A DNA stretch of 50,846 nucleotides from a virus, in IMG/VR virus record IMGVR_UViG_3300049020_000006, positions 1 to 50,846 of that record; one strand, 5' to 3'. Under the pieces are notes generated by a model. It made no database searches. It worked only from the letters and a program-made list of their open reading frames with translations, and was not told the DNA's origin. Of this stretch, positions 1-7,368 are shown one piece after another (the stretch's first letter is position 1; every line of letters begins with the position of its first letter). The position numbers were made by a program, and so were the translations under genes.

Positions 1-54
1 GCGGTCTATGGTTTCATCCGTGACAACAAGGAGATGTTCTATGAAAACCGATGA
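1..54 (+). CDS. Possible 3' end of an upstream gene (partial)
   Basis: Frame 1 is open from the window edge to a TGA at 52-54 and encodes 17 residues ending FYENR. The composition looks protein-like, but the piece is too short to identify. If real, the gene overlaps the start of the next gene at 41 and carries that gene's ribosome binding site inside its coding sequence. Another frame ends at a TGA at 21-23 just before the same ribosome binding site, so which frame carries the upstream gene cannot be settled here. Confidence 0.25.
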   Translation, partial: AVYGFIRDNKEMFYENR

Positions 55-364
55 AGCTGCGCTTGTGAGCGTTGTGCTGGCCCAAACTCTCACGGTGGAA
101 TTTGTGAGAGCTTATTTCATCGTCTACTTCTCAATCAACACACCTATGAGTGGGACGGAACATAAACTCAAAGATGTTGTAATTCATGGAAAGAAAAATA
201 ACCAATTTTCCTGGATGTATCCAGACACATACTTGAGTCTAATGCTAGACGGCATTACCCATGACGAGCGAATGCGTGACACCACAACCAGAAGATCAAT
301 TCAACTTTTTGCGTTCATGCATCAATTTGTGCAAGAAAACGAAAGCCAGTTCATCAACGAATAA
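41..364 (+). CDS. Small hypothetical phage protein (107 aa)
   Basis: I chose the ATG at 41 because a clear ribosome binding site (AAGGAG at 28-33) lies 7 bases before it; the in-frame ATG at 8 has none. The product has a hydrophobic, helical N-terminal third (VVLAQTLTVEFVRAYFIVYF region) followed by a mixed polar part, with no recognised motif. It is the first of three small same-strand genes placed tail to tail with the capsid operon, which is typical of poorly conserved accessory genes. The leader TGACAACAAGGAGA recurs before the next gene. Function unknown. Confidence 0.6.
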   Translation: MKTDEAALVSVVLAQTLTVEFVRAYFIVYFSINTPMSGTEHKLKDVVIHGKKNNQFSWMYPDTYLSLMLDGITHDERMRDTTTRRSIQLFAFMHQFVQENESQFINE

Positions 365-417
365 CACCTTGTAAGTTGATTCATTTGGTGTTACCATAAT
401 GACAACAAGGAGAACAA

Positions 418-711
418 ATGTCCATCGAAGAAAATACCTATTGCAGTCCTGACCATCCAGAAATCCGATTTCGCGGAGTCGGAACTCCCCCACCTTGGGC
501 GGTAGACGTGCAACCATTTGTTCCTCGACCACGTCACCCTTCTGACGAGTTTTTGAGCAATCTACGGGATGACGTCCGGGATGAAATGGTTCTTCTTTGG
601 GATCGCATGATTGCGAGTGGTATCAATAACGAAGACATCAAGACTCTGTTAAACGCTCATCGTCGAGCAGTCGACATGGACTATTTTTACGACTCTATTA
701 TGAGGGACTAA
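418..711 (+). CDS. Small hypothetical phage protein (97 aa)
   Basis: The ATG at 418 is preceded by AAGGAGA with a 5-base spacer, inside a 14-base segment (400-413) identical to the leader of the gene at 41. The product is acidic, with a Pro-rich first part (residues 10-40) and a helical C-terminal half, and has no known motif. It ends two bases before the next start, so the two genes are probably cotranscribed. An imperfect stem (TAACACC 362-368 with GGTGTTA 387-393) precedes the gene. Function unknown. Confidence 0.6.
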   Translation: MSIEENTYCSPDHPEIRFRGVGTPPPWAVDVQPFVPRPRHPSDEFLSNLRDDVRDEMVLLWDRMIASGINNEDIKTLLNAHRRAVDMDYFYDSIMRD

Positions 712-712
712 C

Positions 713-937
713 ATGGAAGCTTTCATTCTGTATCTGTACGTTTGCTATGGTGTTAATTGTCAATGGCAGGCAAATGGGGTATTTGAACGATCACTTGCAT
801 ATAGCAAAGAAGTCGTCAACGGCTACCCATCAAAAGAACCACTGTATTCCAGTGAACGCATGTGTCAAAGGGCGGCAGAGAAACTGAAAGTGAAGCCTGA
901 ATATTGGCAATGTATTAGTTCTGGTCACCAAAAATAA
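713..937 (+). CDS. Small Cys-containing hypothetical protein (74 aa)
   Basis: The start at 713 lies directly after the previous stop and has GAGGGA about 6 bases upstream. The first 16 residues are hydrophobic and aromatic and contain two cysteines (C11 and C16); two more cysteines lie further on (CQRAAEKL and WQCIS). This could be a weak signal sequence with disulfides or a small globular protein. No family is recognised. Confidence 0.55.
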   Translation: MEAFILYLYVCYGVNCQWQANGVFERSLAYSKEVVNGYPSKEPLYSSERMCQRAAEKLKVKPEYWQCISSGHQK

Positions 938-973
938 TCATTCCATTATGGCACTGACTGAAGATCAAAGGTT

Positions 974-1063
974 GTGCTTTTCCGTATTCAGGTGGCCCAA
1001 TGTCTTCCAGATGACTGGCTTGATATTTTAATCAATCAGGGGTGGACGTTGTTTGACAAATAG
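974..1063 (+). pseudogene. Possible remnant or tiny ORF before the terminator
   Basis: The stretch 938-1063 holds no normal gene. A GTG at 974 opens 29 codons ending CLPDDWLDILINQGWTLFDK, which looks like real protein. A second ORF in another frame starts with ATG at 948 and begins MALTEDQRLCF. One added T in the TTTT run at 978-981 would join the two into a single protein of about 38 residues. The simplest reading is a decayed small gene; a tiny real ORF or an indel in the assembly is also possible. Confidence 0.25.
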
Positions 1064-1089
1064 AAAAGAGCTCCCGAAGGAGCTCTTTT
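1064..1089. terminator. Two-way intrinsic terminator after gene 23
   Basis: The arms AAAAGAGCTCC (1064-1074) and GGAGCTCTTTT (1079-1089) form a perfect 11-bp stem with a 4-base loop and a run of U on both strands. On the minus strand, the direction of the capsid gene, the loop is the very stable C(UUCG)G tetraloop. It separates the converging small-gene and capsid transcripts. Confidence 0.9.
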
Positions 1090-1099
1090 ATAACCGGTC

Positions 1100-1135
1100 T
1101 ATATAGAAGCTAACTTCTATATAACTAGAAGTTAG
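1100..1135 (-). other. Two mutually exclusive hairpins at the 3' end of gene 23
   Basis: TATATAGAAG (1100-1109) pairs perfectly with CTTCTATATA (1114-1123). CTAACTTCTA (1110-1119) pairs perfectly with TAGAAGTTAG (1126-1135). The two stems share 1110-1119, so only one can form at a time. The second covers the capsid stop codon (1132-1134). On the minus strand they precede the UUCG terminator by a few bases. A role in 3'-end stability or stop-codon folding is an inference. Confidence 0.5.
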
Positions 1136-2337
1136 AGGAACTTCAGGTTAGCGGTGTTAATTCCAACCAGACCCAAGTAGTCAGCTGCATTGCCCAAAGA
1201 GCTAGCAGTGTTCGTCAGTTCCAGGTAACCGTAACGTGTCATGAAGGACACGACTGGTTCGAACGTGTTAGGATCGATCACGACACCGCTTGATGTCAAT
1301 GGAACGTATGGGCAGTAGTAAGCTGCGGCGTCAACTTCACCAGGACCCTTGTAACCAACCAGAACTGGTGTGGCATCGGATGCGTACTGGTCAACATAAA
1401 CGCGCATGCTGTTGTTCAGCATACCAACGAACTTGGTGTTCGTAGGAGCTTCAAACGTGCCTTCGGTTGTACGAGCGAACGCTGAAGTGGTAGCACTTTG
1501 CAGGATGGTCAGAGCTGTTGGGGAAACAACAACCCAGTTACCAGCGCCACGACGTGTACGTGAAGCGATCAGGTTAGCTTGACGGTTGATCAAGACAGCC
1601 AGAGCAGCGTGGACGTCACCAACGAAAGTAGGTGTGCCAGTTACGCCGGACTGGTCAAAGGAAACAGTAGGAGCACCTGGCAAAGCACGCAGGGACGTCA
1701 GGATTTCCTGGTCGATTTCTGCAGTGATTTCTTGTGCCAGAGCAGCCATGATTTCTGCTTCGATGTCAATGCCTTGTTGGGCTTGTGCATCTTGAGCAGC
1801 TTCAAACGTCCAACGAGCGGACAGTCTGCGTGTCTTGGCTTCCACGACTTCCTTCAAGATTTGCACGCTCAGACGCTTACCAGCCGTACCTTCCATGGTA
1901 GCAGTGGCTTCGGCTCTAGGAGCACCAGCGTTGCCGTTACCGGAATATGCACGAGCGATATCGTATGGTGACAGTGCTTCTTGACCAGCAGTTACGCCAG
2001 CAAAGGAGTCAGCGTAACGAACGCGCAGTGTGTGGATCTGAGCAACAGGAGAAGTCAGAGGTTGAACACCGATAATTTCGTTAGCGATAACGGTAGGCAT
2101 TACGCGACGGATAACAGGCAAGATCACCTTGTTCAGGGTTGCCACGTTACCAGCGGAGGTTGCGCCACCAGTGGCGTTTTCCAGCAGCTTGAGTTCGCGA
2201 TATGTGTTTTCCAACACAGTTTCCATTACCTTCTTCTTTGTAGGATTCAGGGAACCGTCTTGGTTGTGGGTCAGATCTTTGCCTTCGCAGAGCATTTTCT
2301 TGGTAACTGACCACTGGGATTCATTGAGCTTAGTCAT
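1132..2337 (-). CDS. 23: Major capsid protein, T4 gp23-like
   Basis: This 401-residue protein forms the hexamers of the head shell. It is recognised by the T4-type N-terminal propeptide region, the run beginning NKVILPVIRRVMP (from about residue 69) and the large capsid domain that follows. LLE at 51-53 followed by NATGG matches the (L/I)xE cut rule of the gp21 protease, so the mature protein may begin near residue 54. I chose the start at 2337 because GTAAGGAAG lies just upstream; the frame runs open further, to 2373, but would then overlap the end of the scaffold gene. It is the last gene of the head operon, after scaffold and protease, and ends at a strong terminator. Confidence 0.93.
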   Translation of the reverse strand: MTKLNESQWSVTKKMLCEGKDLTHNQDGSLNPTKKKVMETVLENTYRELKLLENATGGATSAGNVATLNKVILPVIRRVMPTVIANEIIGVQPLTSPVAQIHTLRVRYADSFAGVTAGQEALSPYDIARAYSGNGNAGAPRAEATATMEGTAGKRLSVQILKEVVEAKTRRLSARWTFEAAQDAQAQQGIDIEAEIMAALAQEITAEIDQEILTSLRALPGAPTVSFDQSGVTGTPTFVGDVHAALAVLINRQANLIASRTRRGAGNWVVVSPTALTILQSATTSAFARTTEGTFEAPTNTKFVGMLNNSMRVYVDQYASDATPVLVGYKGPGEVDAAAYYCPYVPLTSSGVVIDPNTFEPVVSFMTRYGYLELTNTASSLGNAADYLGLVGINTANLKFL

Positions 2338-2350
2338 TTTGGTTACTTCC

Positions 2351-3763
2351 TTACTTGATTTGGATACCTGCAAGCTTCAGAATCGTAGCTGTTTCTGTGG
2401 ATACGACTTCCGAATCTTCGGCTTGGACTGTTTCTAGCAGTCGGTTATTACGCTGGTCTCCAGTTACGGATACCGTGCGTTTCTCCTTAGGTGCCTCACT
2501 CAGCGTTTGGCGGCTCTGCGGAGCGTTCTTCTTACCACCCTCATTGAGGACAGCAGGAAGATATTTGTTGAAAGCTTCACGGAGTTGTGTGGTTTTCACA
2601 CTACCGAGCAGCTCTTGCATAACGGCTTGCTTTTCGCGTGTCAGTGGTGACAGCAATTCGCTCATCGTCTTTGTTCTGATCGCAGCTTCTTCTGCCACTC
2701 TAGTCTTGCGATTAGCGGCATCAGTTGCTTGGCGGGCTTCGTTCAACTTCTGTTCAGCAGCTTGGAGCTTGCTGGCTTGTTCAGCCAAAACCTTTTCCAA
2801 ACGCTTCGTTTCCGTACCTTCACTCAGGTAGCTGGATGCATATTCAGCTGCCATTGCTTCGAAGATTCGACGACCCAACATGTTCTGGCGGTTACGTTCC
2901 AGGTCTTCGTGCAGTTGCGTCAGTTCACTCTTCAGTGCTTCAGTAACCTTCACGTCAACCAGCTTCGCTGCCTTAGTGACAAAGTTACGCTGAGTTTCAG
3001 CCAACTTTGCTCTGGCTTCGGCAACCAGTTCAACTTTCTTTTCTACCAGGGCGCGCTTGTCGGCTTGGAATTCCTGCAATTCTTCAGCAATCTTCTTCAC
3101 AACGAACTTGTCAATGGTAGCCAAGCGAGCTGCGTAGTTTTCTTGCATCTTCTGACGATCGGAGGCAACTTGCGTTTCCAGTTCGATCTTTTGTTCAGAA
3201 AGCGCCGTTTGTTGCTTACGGAGGGATTGCAATTCGCCATCCAACTTTTCAACCACAAACTTGCGCATCAAGGACATATGTTCCTTGAGACGTGCCTTGT
3301 TTGCTTCCTTGTTCTCAGCAAGAGTTGCTGCCAACTTCAGACGCATACCGGCTACTGCATTCTTATCTTCGTTGAATTCAGTGAGTTCAGAACTCAACTT
3401 GTTCATAACGAATGTTTCCAAAACCTTGGCGTGTTCCTGCATACGAGTACGGTAGGCTTGTTTCATTTCCGTTGTGGCGGAGTTGAAACGTTCCTTAGCT
3501 TCACGAAGTTTTGCAACTTCATCAGCACGACCGGATTCGTACTTCTGGACTACATCAGTGAGCAACCTATCCACTGCTTCGACGAGGTTTGACTTGTCGT
3601 GTTCAAAACGCTCTGACATTTCCTGGCGAACTTGGGCTACAGCCTGTTCACGAGCTTCAGTCAAAGCATCTGACACACGAGCGTCAAAACTTTCTTGCAG
3701 AGTCTTTTGGTCAGACTCACTGAGCAGCCCAGCTTCAAACAATTTCTTAACAATGTTTTCCAT
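2351..3763 (-). CDS. 22: Prohead core scaffold protein, gp22-like
   Basis: This 470-residue protein is almost wholly charged helix. It should build the internal core on which the capsid assembles and then be digested by gp21. Residues about 110-290 carry three to four repeats of a unit of roughly 55-60 residues centred on KFVVxKLxxEL followed by a charged stretch, for example near TFVMNKLSSEL, KFVVEKLDGEL and KFVVKKIAEEL. A further coiled-coil segment lies around 320-380. The C-terminal 90 residues are less ordered. It is longer than T4 gp22 (about 270 residues), and the added length is mostly the repeats. Its place between the protease and capsid genes is the standard T4 order. The repeat count is by eye. 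Confidence 0.85.
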   Translation of the reverse strand: MENIVKKLFEAGLLSESDQKTLQESFDARVSDALTEAREQAVAQVRQEMSERFEHDKSNLVEAVDRLLTDVVQKYESGRADEVAKLREAKERFNSATTEMKQAYRTRMQEHAKVLETFVMNKLSSELTEFNEDKNAVAGMRLKLAATLAENKEANKARLKEHMSLMRKFVVEKLDGELQSLRKQQTALSEQKIELETQVASDRQKMQENYAARLATIDKFVVKKIAEELQEFQADKRALVEKKVELVAEARAKLAETQRNFVTKAAKLVDVKVTEALKSELTQLHEDLERNRQNMLGRRIFEAMAAEYASSYLSEGTETKRLEKVLAEQASKLQAAEQKLNEARQATDAANRKTRVAEEAAIRTKTMSELLSPLTREKQAVMQELLGSVKTTQLREAFNKYLPAVLNEGGKKNAPQSRQTLSEAPKEKRTVSVTGDQRNNRLLETVQAEDSEVVSTETATILKLAGIQIK

Positions 3764-3773
3764 GGACTACTCC

Positions 3774-4412
3774 TTAGTTCTTCAATTTTTCGATCCAGCT
3801 CAGCAATTCCTTCTTAAGGAACTCTTGAGCTCTGGCGTCATTTCTCATTGACTTTGCCAGGTCTTCAACAATGGCACCACGCTTTGCGTTCATAGCCTCG
3901 TACACCGCTTTCGGGTAGGCATTTGGGGCGCTGGGCTTGGCCACGATGTCAACTGTCACGATCTGAAAATCGGATACTTCGCCGTTATCGGTCACGTTTC
4001 CGGACCCACGGCTACTAACACCCAACTTCACACCACTTTCGAGTAGTGTTCTTACGATGTTGCCCATCGGGGTAGGGAGAATCTTCAATTTCCCCATGCC
4101 ATTTGGGCCATCCATCCACATCTGTGTAATCATGTGGCTAACTCTATCCAAGTTGATGTTCAACTCTTCTGGGTGATCTGCTTCACCCAGAACTGACTCA
4201 CCACGAGTAAGGATTTCGTTAACATTTTCCACAGCACGACGGATCTCAGAAACAGGGTAGACACGCTCGTTCAGATTGCGGACACCGCCCTGAACAAAGA
4301 TGCCATTCATGAAGATCGGACGCAAACCGTTGACGGCATCAGCCGCCTCGGAAATTTCCACCTTCAACCCTGCTTGATCGAACGTCAATCGTTCTGTAAG
4401 GAACTTACTCAT
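3774..4412 (-). CDS. 21: Prohead core protease, gp21-like
   Basis: This 212-residue serine protease of the herpesvirus-assemblin-like fold matures the prohead by cutting scaffold, internal proteins and the capsid N-terminus. Visible motifs are the strand and loop IFVQGGVRNLNERVYP (38-53), the histidine in EADHPEE (H80), the serine in GVSSRGSG (S133/S134) and DIVAKPSAPNAYP (155-167), all typical of the T4 family. H80 and one of S133/S134 are the likely catalytic pair. The gene lies 10 bases upstream of the scaffold gene and 5 bases after the acidic protein gene, in one operon. Confidence 0.92.
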   Translation of the reverse strand: MSKFLTERLTFDQAGLKVEISEAADAVNGLRPIFMNGIFVQGGVRNLNERVYPVSEIRRAVENVNEILTRGESVLGEADHPEELNINLDRVSHMITQMWMDGPNGMGKLKILPTPMGNIVRTLLESGVKLGVSSRGSGNVTDNGEVSDFQIVTVDIVAKPSAPNAYPKAVYEAMNAKRGAIVEDLAKSMRNDARAQEFLKKELLSWIEKLKN

Positions 4413-4417
4413 ATGTC

Positions 4418-5374
4418 TTACTTATGCTTCTTGTCGAACAAGGAATGTTGAGCAGACTTGTCTTCCTTGCCATCATTGATAAGGGCAGACTTGTCACCTT
4501 CCTTGGAAACACTGGATTGCTTCGCATCAGCTTTCTTCATAGTGTTCTGACGTGCTTTCATGTCAGTAGACTTAGGAGCGGATTCGCGCTCGTAGCCACT
4601 ATGTGTGGAGCTCTTAATCTTTACTGGTTCACCAGCTTGACGTTGTTCCACTGGCTTGCTGAGAGTAGGGCTCTTGGTGTTTACAGTTGCCTTACCGTCT
4701 TGCAGGTATTTGCCTTCTGTATTAGCTGGAGCTGCAACCTTTTCAAGTTCGCTCAGAGCTGACTCACCCAGAGATTCGAAGTCATCGTCACCCAGACCAT
4801 CAACATCGTGACTCATGGACAAAGCGCCATCGTCAGATTGTGTGATTTCCAGATCACCTTCAACTACTTCATCTTCTTCGTCGCCATCGAGGTTCATGTC
4901 GTCATCGCTGACTTCATCACCAACGGCCACTTCACCAGCACCCATTTCGTCGTCGAACACGGCAGCCAGACGTTGCAGTTCTGCTTCGAGTTCGGATACA
5001 CGGTCTTCCAGGGGAATTTCTTCGCCTTCAACAGCATCACCGTCCACTTCAGCATCAACATCACCGTCTACTTCCAGCTCTTCGCCGTCAGCATCAGCTT
5101 CTGCATCTACATCATCACCAGCAGCGTCGTCGCCAACTGGGGCGTCTTCACCATCTACATTTTCTTCGTCATCCACCAAGTCGGCTTCAGAGAACATTTC
5201 GTCGATTGACAGTTCCTGTTCCCATGATTCGTCCAACACGAAGTCCTCACCCTGACGCAATGATTCATGAATCTGGCGAGCACGTTCGATCATGAACTCA
5301 TGGACCAGGGCATCGGCCTTATCCTTCTCTTGGTTGAGAAGGGAATAAAACGCCTTTTCCAAAATTGATCGCAT
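4418..5374 (-). CDS. Acidic prohead internal protein (gp67/gp68-like), paralog A
   Basis: This protein has 318 residues when started at the ATG at 5374, which has GGGAG upstream; an earlier ATG at 5407 has no ribosome binding site. The N-terminal helix (about residues 1-40: KAFYSLLNQEKDKADALVHE, then RARQIHES) resembles small prohead core proteins such as T4 gp67 and gp68. Residues about 55-190 are extremely rich in Asp and Glu. The C-terminus is basic and polar. The gene at 5951-7024 shares the N-terminal helix, a TQxDDGxL segment, an (F)ESLxES helix and a C-terminal GxPVxIKxxxHxG motif, so the two are diverged duplicates. The place directly before gp21 supports a core or internal head role; the exact T4 counterpart is an inference. 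Confidence 0.65.
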   Translation of the reverse strand: MRSILEKAFYSLLNQEKDKADALVHEFMIERARQIHESLRQGEDFVLDESWEQELSIDEMFSEADLVDDEENVDGEDAPVGDDAAGDDVDAEADADGEELEVDGDVDAEVDGDAVEGEEIPLEDRVSELEAELQRLAAVFDDEMGAGEVAVGDEVSDDDMNLDGDEEDEVVEGDLEITQSDDGALSMSHDVDGLGDDDFESLGESALSELEKVAAPANTEGKYLQDGKATVNTKSPTLSKPVEQRQAGEPVKIKSSTHSGYERESAPKSTDMKARQNTMKKADAKQSSVSKEGDKSALINDGKEDKSAQHSLFDKKHK

Positions 5375-5400
5375 TTGAATAGTCTCCCTATAACTATCTA

Positions 5401-5421
5401 AACGCACATAATCTGTGCGTT
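5401..5421 (-). other. Stem-loop at the predicted 5' end of the paralog A mRNA
   Basis: AACGCACA (5401-5408) pairs with TGTGCGTT (5414-5421) around a 5-base loop. The late promoter box at 5428-5435 predicts a minus-strand transcript start near 5422, so the mRNA would begin with this hairpin. AACGCACA recurs at 5436-5443. A 5'-terminal stem-loop that stabilises the mRNA is a reasonable inference; a DNA-binding site is the alternative. Confidence 0.5.
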
Positions 5422-5427
5422 ACGGTT

Positions 5428-5435
5428 TATTTACA
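5428..5435 (-). promoter_or_regulatory. Probable late promoter TGTAAATA
   Basis: The minus strand reads TGTAAATA, 7 of 8 bases of the T4 late box TATAAATA. The predicted start near 5422 gives a leader of about 48 bases to the ATG at 5374. The identical octamer precedes the paralogous gene at 7060-7067. Confidence 0.6.
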
Positions 5436-5529
5436 ACGCACATTTCGATACCAGGAAATAGCATCATAAAATCAATGATTTTTTCAAAAGTGCGCTTTTA
5501 AAGGCTTCGGGAATGTGATAAACGAGGCC

Positions 5530-5558
5530 TTGTGGCGTTTTTCAAATGGCTATAGAAT
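5530..5558 (+). promoter_or_regulatory. Possible host-type sigma70 promoter
   Basis: TTGTGG (5530-5535) and TAGAAT (5553-5558) are separated by 17 bases and lie 25 bases before the ATG at 5584. The -10 matches 5 of 6 consensus bases; the -35 is weak. The rest of 5375-5583 holds the divergent late promoter and hairpin listed separately. Confidence 0.4.
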
Positions 5559-5583
5559 CATGAATCGATTGTTAGGAGAACCC

Positions 5584-5886
5584 ATGACTGACCAAGTTAC
5601 CGTGAAACCAGAAACCCCAAAGCGCGGCCGAGATGACTTGAACTACTACACTATCAAGGAACGTTCTTCGATGGGTCGCACCCATTCATATGTTGTGGTA
5701 AAACAATCAGAGTTTGCCAGACTGAAAGGGATTGATGAACACACCAATCGAGCACACATTGCTGAATTCTTTATCAATGCCGTATCCTCTGATGAGGAAG
5801 CCATGTTCCTCGCTACGCGGCTGGCATTCTTTCTGGAAGATGCAGAACTGGATCGACGCACAACACTTCTAAAGTCCAAGTTCTAA
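5584..5886 (+). CDS. Small hypothetical protein (100 aa) inserted in the head operon
   Basis: The start at 5584 follows TTAGGAGAACCC; an earlier in-frame ATG at 5515 has no ribosome binding site. Residues 25-60 contain a basic and hydroxyl-rich stretch, followed by two predicted helices (HIAEFFINAV, then EEAMFLATRLAFFLEDAELD). No known motif is seen. It is the only + strand gene within the head cluster, with its own promoter-like sequence and a two-way terminator behind it, so it looks like an independent cassette between the two acidic paralogs. Function unknown. Confidence 0.65.
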   Translation: MTDQVTVKPETPKRGRDDLNYYTIKERSSMGRTHSYVVVKQSEFARLKGIDEHTNRAHIAEFFINAVSSDEEAMFLATRLAFFLEDAELDRRTTLLKSKF

Positions 5887-5906
5887 GAACAATCAACCAC
5901 TCGTGG

Positions 5907-5930
5907 AAAAACCCGGCATGCCGGGTTTTT
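5907..5930. terminator. Two-way intrinsic terminator
   Basis: AAAAACCCGG (5907-5916) and CCGGGTTTTT (5921-5930) form a perfect 10-bp stem with a CATG loop, and the stem ends in U on both strands. It lies between the converging genes ending at 5886 (+) and 5951 (-). Confidence 0.9.
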
Positions 5931-5950
5931 GTATTTTCAAGTTCTAGAAC

Positions 5951-7024
5951 TTAGACAGTTTTCTGACCGTCTGTTGCCTTACCCTTGGTGTTGATGGCTT
6001 TGCCACCATGATCACCTACCTTAGGGGCAGCTTCTTTGTCGAAACCATTGTGCTCATCACCCTTGATTTCAACAGGTTCGGCACCTTCTGCACGATCTTC
6101 CGCCTTAACATTTGGAATTGGGCTGTGAGTTTCTTGTGAAACTTTGCTACCGTCAGAGTAAATGCCGTCCTTGGAGTTAACCACGATAGCCTTCAGCTCT
6201 TCAGCCAGAGATTCCTTCAAGCTCTCAAAAGCTTCGTCAGTCAGGTCATCAACACCTGGCAGTGGATCGTCGGACACTTCCATATCGGGAGCCATGATGT
6301 CACCACCGAGGTCCATGTCAAACTCGTCTCCTGCATCAAGGTCGCCACCAACGTCTGGCAATTCGTCAACCATAGGCATTGGTGCAGCTACTGCATTCAT
6401 GTCAGCACCTGCTGGATCGTGAACAATTACCAGAGTACCATCATCGCCTTGAGTTGCAGTCAATTGACCTTCTTCAACCTTCAGATCTTTCTGGCCTTCA
6501 ACTTCGGCATCATTAGCGTCGATCCATGAAGCCAGGGCATCGGCATCCTTGAATGTCTTGCGCCACTTGGTGCTTTGCGCACCCTTTACGCCATAAGCTT
6601 CAATGGTATGGTCATTGGCAGCTTCAGCCAGAGACTCGTCGGTTTGACGCTTCTGCTTGGCACCATCTTTACGATCTTGATCCTTGCGCTTCTTATCGCC
6701 GATATCCTCGTCGTCCTTACCACGCTTGTATGTCTTACCTTCTTCAACCGCGTCTTCTGAAACGTCAGAGCGCTTTTGCTTTGAACCATCCTTGCGTTCT
6801 TGGTCCTTTTTCTTCTTGTCATTGACTTCTTCGTCGTCTTCGTCACGACCCTTCTTGTAGGACTTGCCTTCCACAATAGCGTCAATATCAACGTCACCAC
6901 CAGAGGTGATTGATTCGTTTACGGTGCGAGCGCGATCCAACACGAACTCATGGAAAAGACGATCTGCTTCTTCATGTTCTTCGCGCAGGCGGGCTGCAAT
7001 TGCTTTATCCAAAAGTGAACTCAT
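5951..7024 (-). CDS. Acidic prohead internal protein (gp67/gp68-like), paralog B
   Basis: This protein has 357 residues when started at the ATG at 7024 with GGGAGAT upstream; the frame stays open to 7060 without a better start. The N-terminal helix (LDKAIAARLREEHEEADRLF, then HEFVLDRAR) is homologous to that of the 4418-5374 product. Residues about 50-125 hold two highly charged repeats of some 37 residues (EGKSYKKGRDEDDEE and EEGKTYKRGKDDED as their starts, each ending in KDGxKQKR). A segment near 130-180 looks like a small folded domain (IEAYGVKGAQSTKWRKTFKD). The C-terminus ends like paralog A. The location suggests a prohead core or DNA-associated internal protein. The Lys/Asp repeats are unusual and could be cut by gp21. 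Confidence 0.65.
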   Translation of the reverse strand: MSSLLDKAIAARLREEHEEADRLFHEFVLDRARTVNESITSGGDVDIDAIVEGKSYKKGRDEDDEEVNDKKKKDQERKDGSKQKRSDVSEDAVEEGKTYKRGKDDEDIGDKKRKDQDRKDGAKQKRQTDESLAEAANDHTIEAYGVKGAQSTKWRKTFKDADALASWIDANDAEVEGQKDLKVEEGQLTATQGDDGTLVIVHDPAGADMNAVAAPMPMVDELPDVGGDLDAGDEFDMDLGGDIMAPDMEVSDDPLPGVDDLTDEAFESLKESLAEELKAIVVNSKDGIYSDGSKVSQETHSPIPNVKAEDRAEGAEPVEIKGDEHNGFDKEAAPKVGDHGGKAINTKGKATDGQKTV

Positions 7025-7059
7025 AATATCTCCCTTAAACCTTATGCAGGTGTTCGCCA

Positions 7060-7067
7060 TATTTACA
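7060..7067 (-). promoter_or_regulatory. Probable late promoter TGTAAATA
   Basis: The minus strand reads TGTAAATA, the same octamer as before paralog A. The predicted start near 7054 gives a leader of about 30 bases that can open with a short ACCT/AGGT stem and contains the GGGAG ribosome binding site of the gene at 7024. Confidence 0.55.
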
Positions 7068-7110
7068 CGGCATTTAAACCAAGCCTCGAACAGTGAGGAA
7101 AAATTGGTGA

Positions 7111-7359
7111 TTAGAAATCACCTTCGTCATCCCCTTCAGCCTGCCCGTAAATTAGAGCCAGAGAATCCTGATCCTTCAAGGATTCCAATCTGCGGAATGC
7201 CCTCAGTTTCTTCAGACGATTCAAATCCTTCAAAGTCAGAACATGCTTTCGCGTGTCTTCCCTGTTGGCTTTTGATACTTCATCCTGCGAAGCGTCATAC
7301 ATTCCTGGCATTTTGATAGATTCTGGGTCTACCTTGCTGTCAAATTCATACAGTTTCAT
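7111..7359 (-). CDS. Small charged protein between portal and core genes (82 aa)
   Basis: The start at 7359 has AGAGG a few bases upstream, and the gene begins 9 bases after the portal stop, so it is cotranscribed with the portal. The product is a charged helical protein: residues 40-62 (LTLKDLNRLKKLRAFRRLES) are strongly basic and the tail (GQAEGDDEGDF) is acidic. Small proteins in this place are common in T4-like head operons, and a prohead core or portal-associated role is likely, but I do not recognise the family with certainty. Confidence 0.6.
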   Translation of the reverse strand: MKLYEFDSKVDPESIKMPGMYDASQDEVSKANREDTRKHVLTLKDLNRLKKLRAFRRLESLKDQDSLALIYGQAEGDDEGDF

Positions 7360-7368
7360 GTCAACCTC

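Noticed and set aside
2729-3592. A 287-residue open frame on the + strand opposite the scaffold gene
   Set aside because: It lies wholly antisense to a clear gp22-like gene, has a Cys/Phe-rich improbable composition and no ribosome binding site. It results from the biased codon use of the scaffold repeats.
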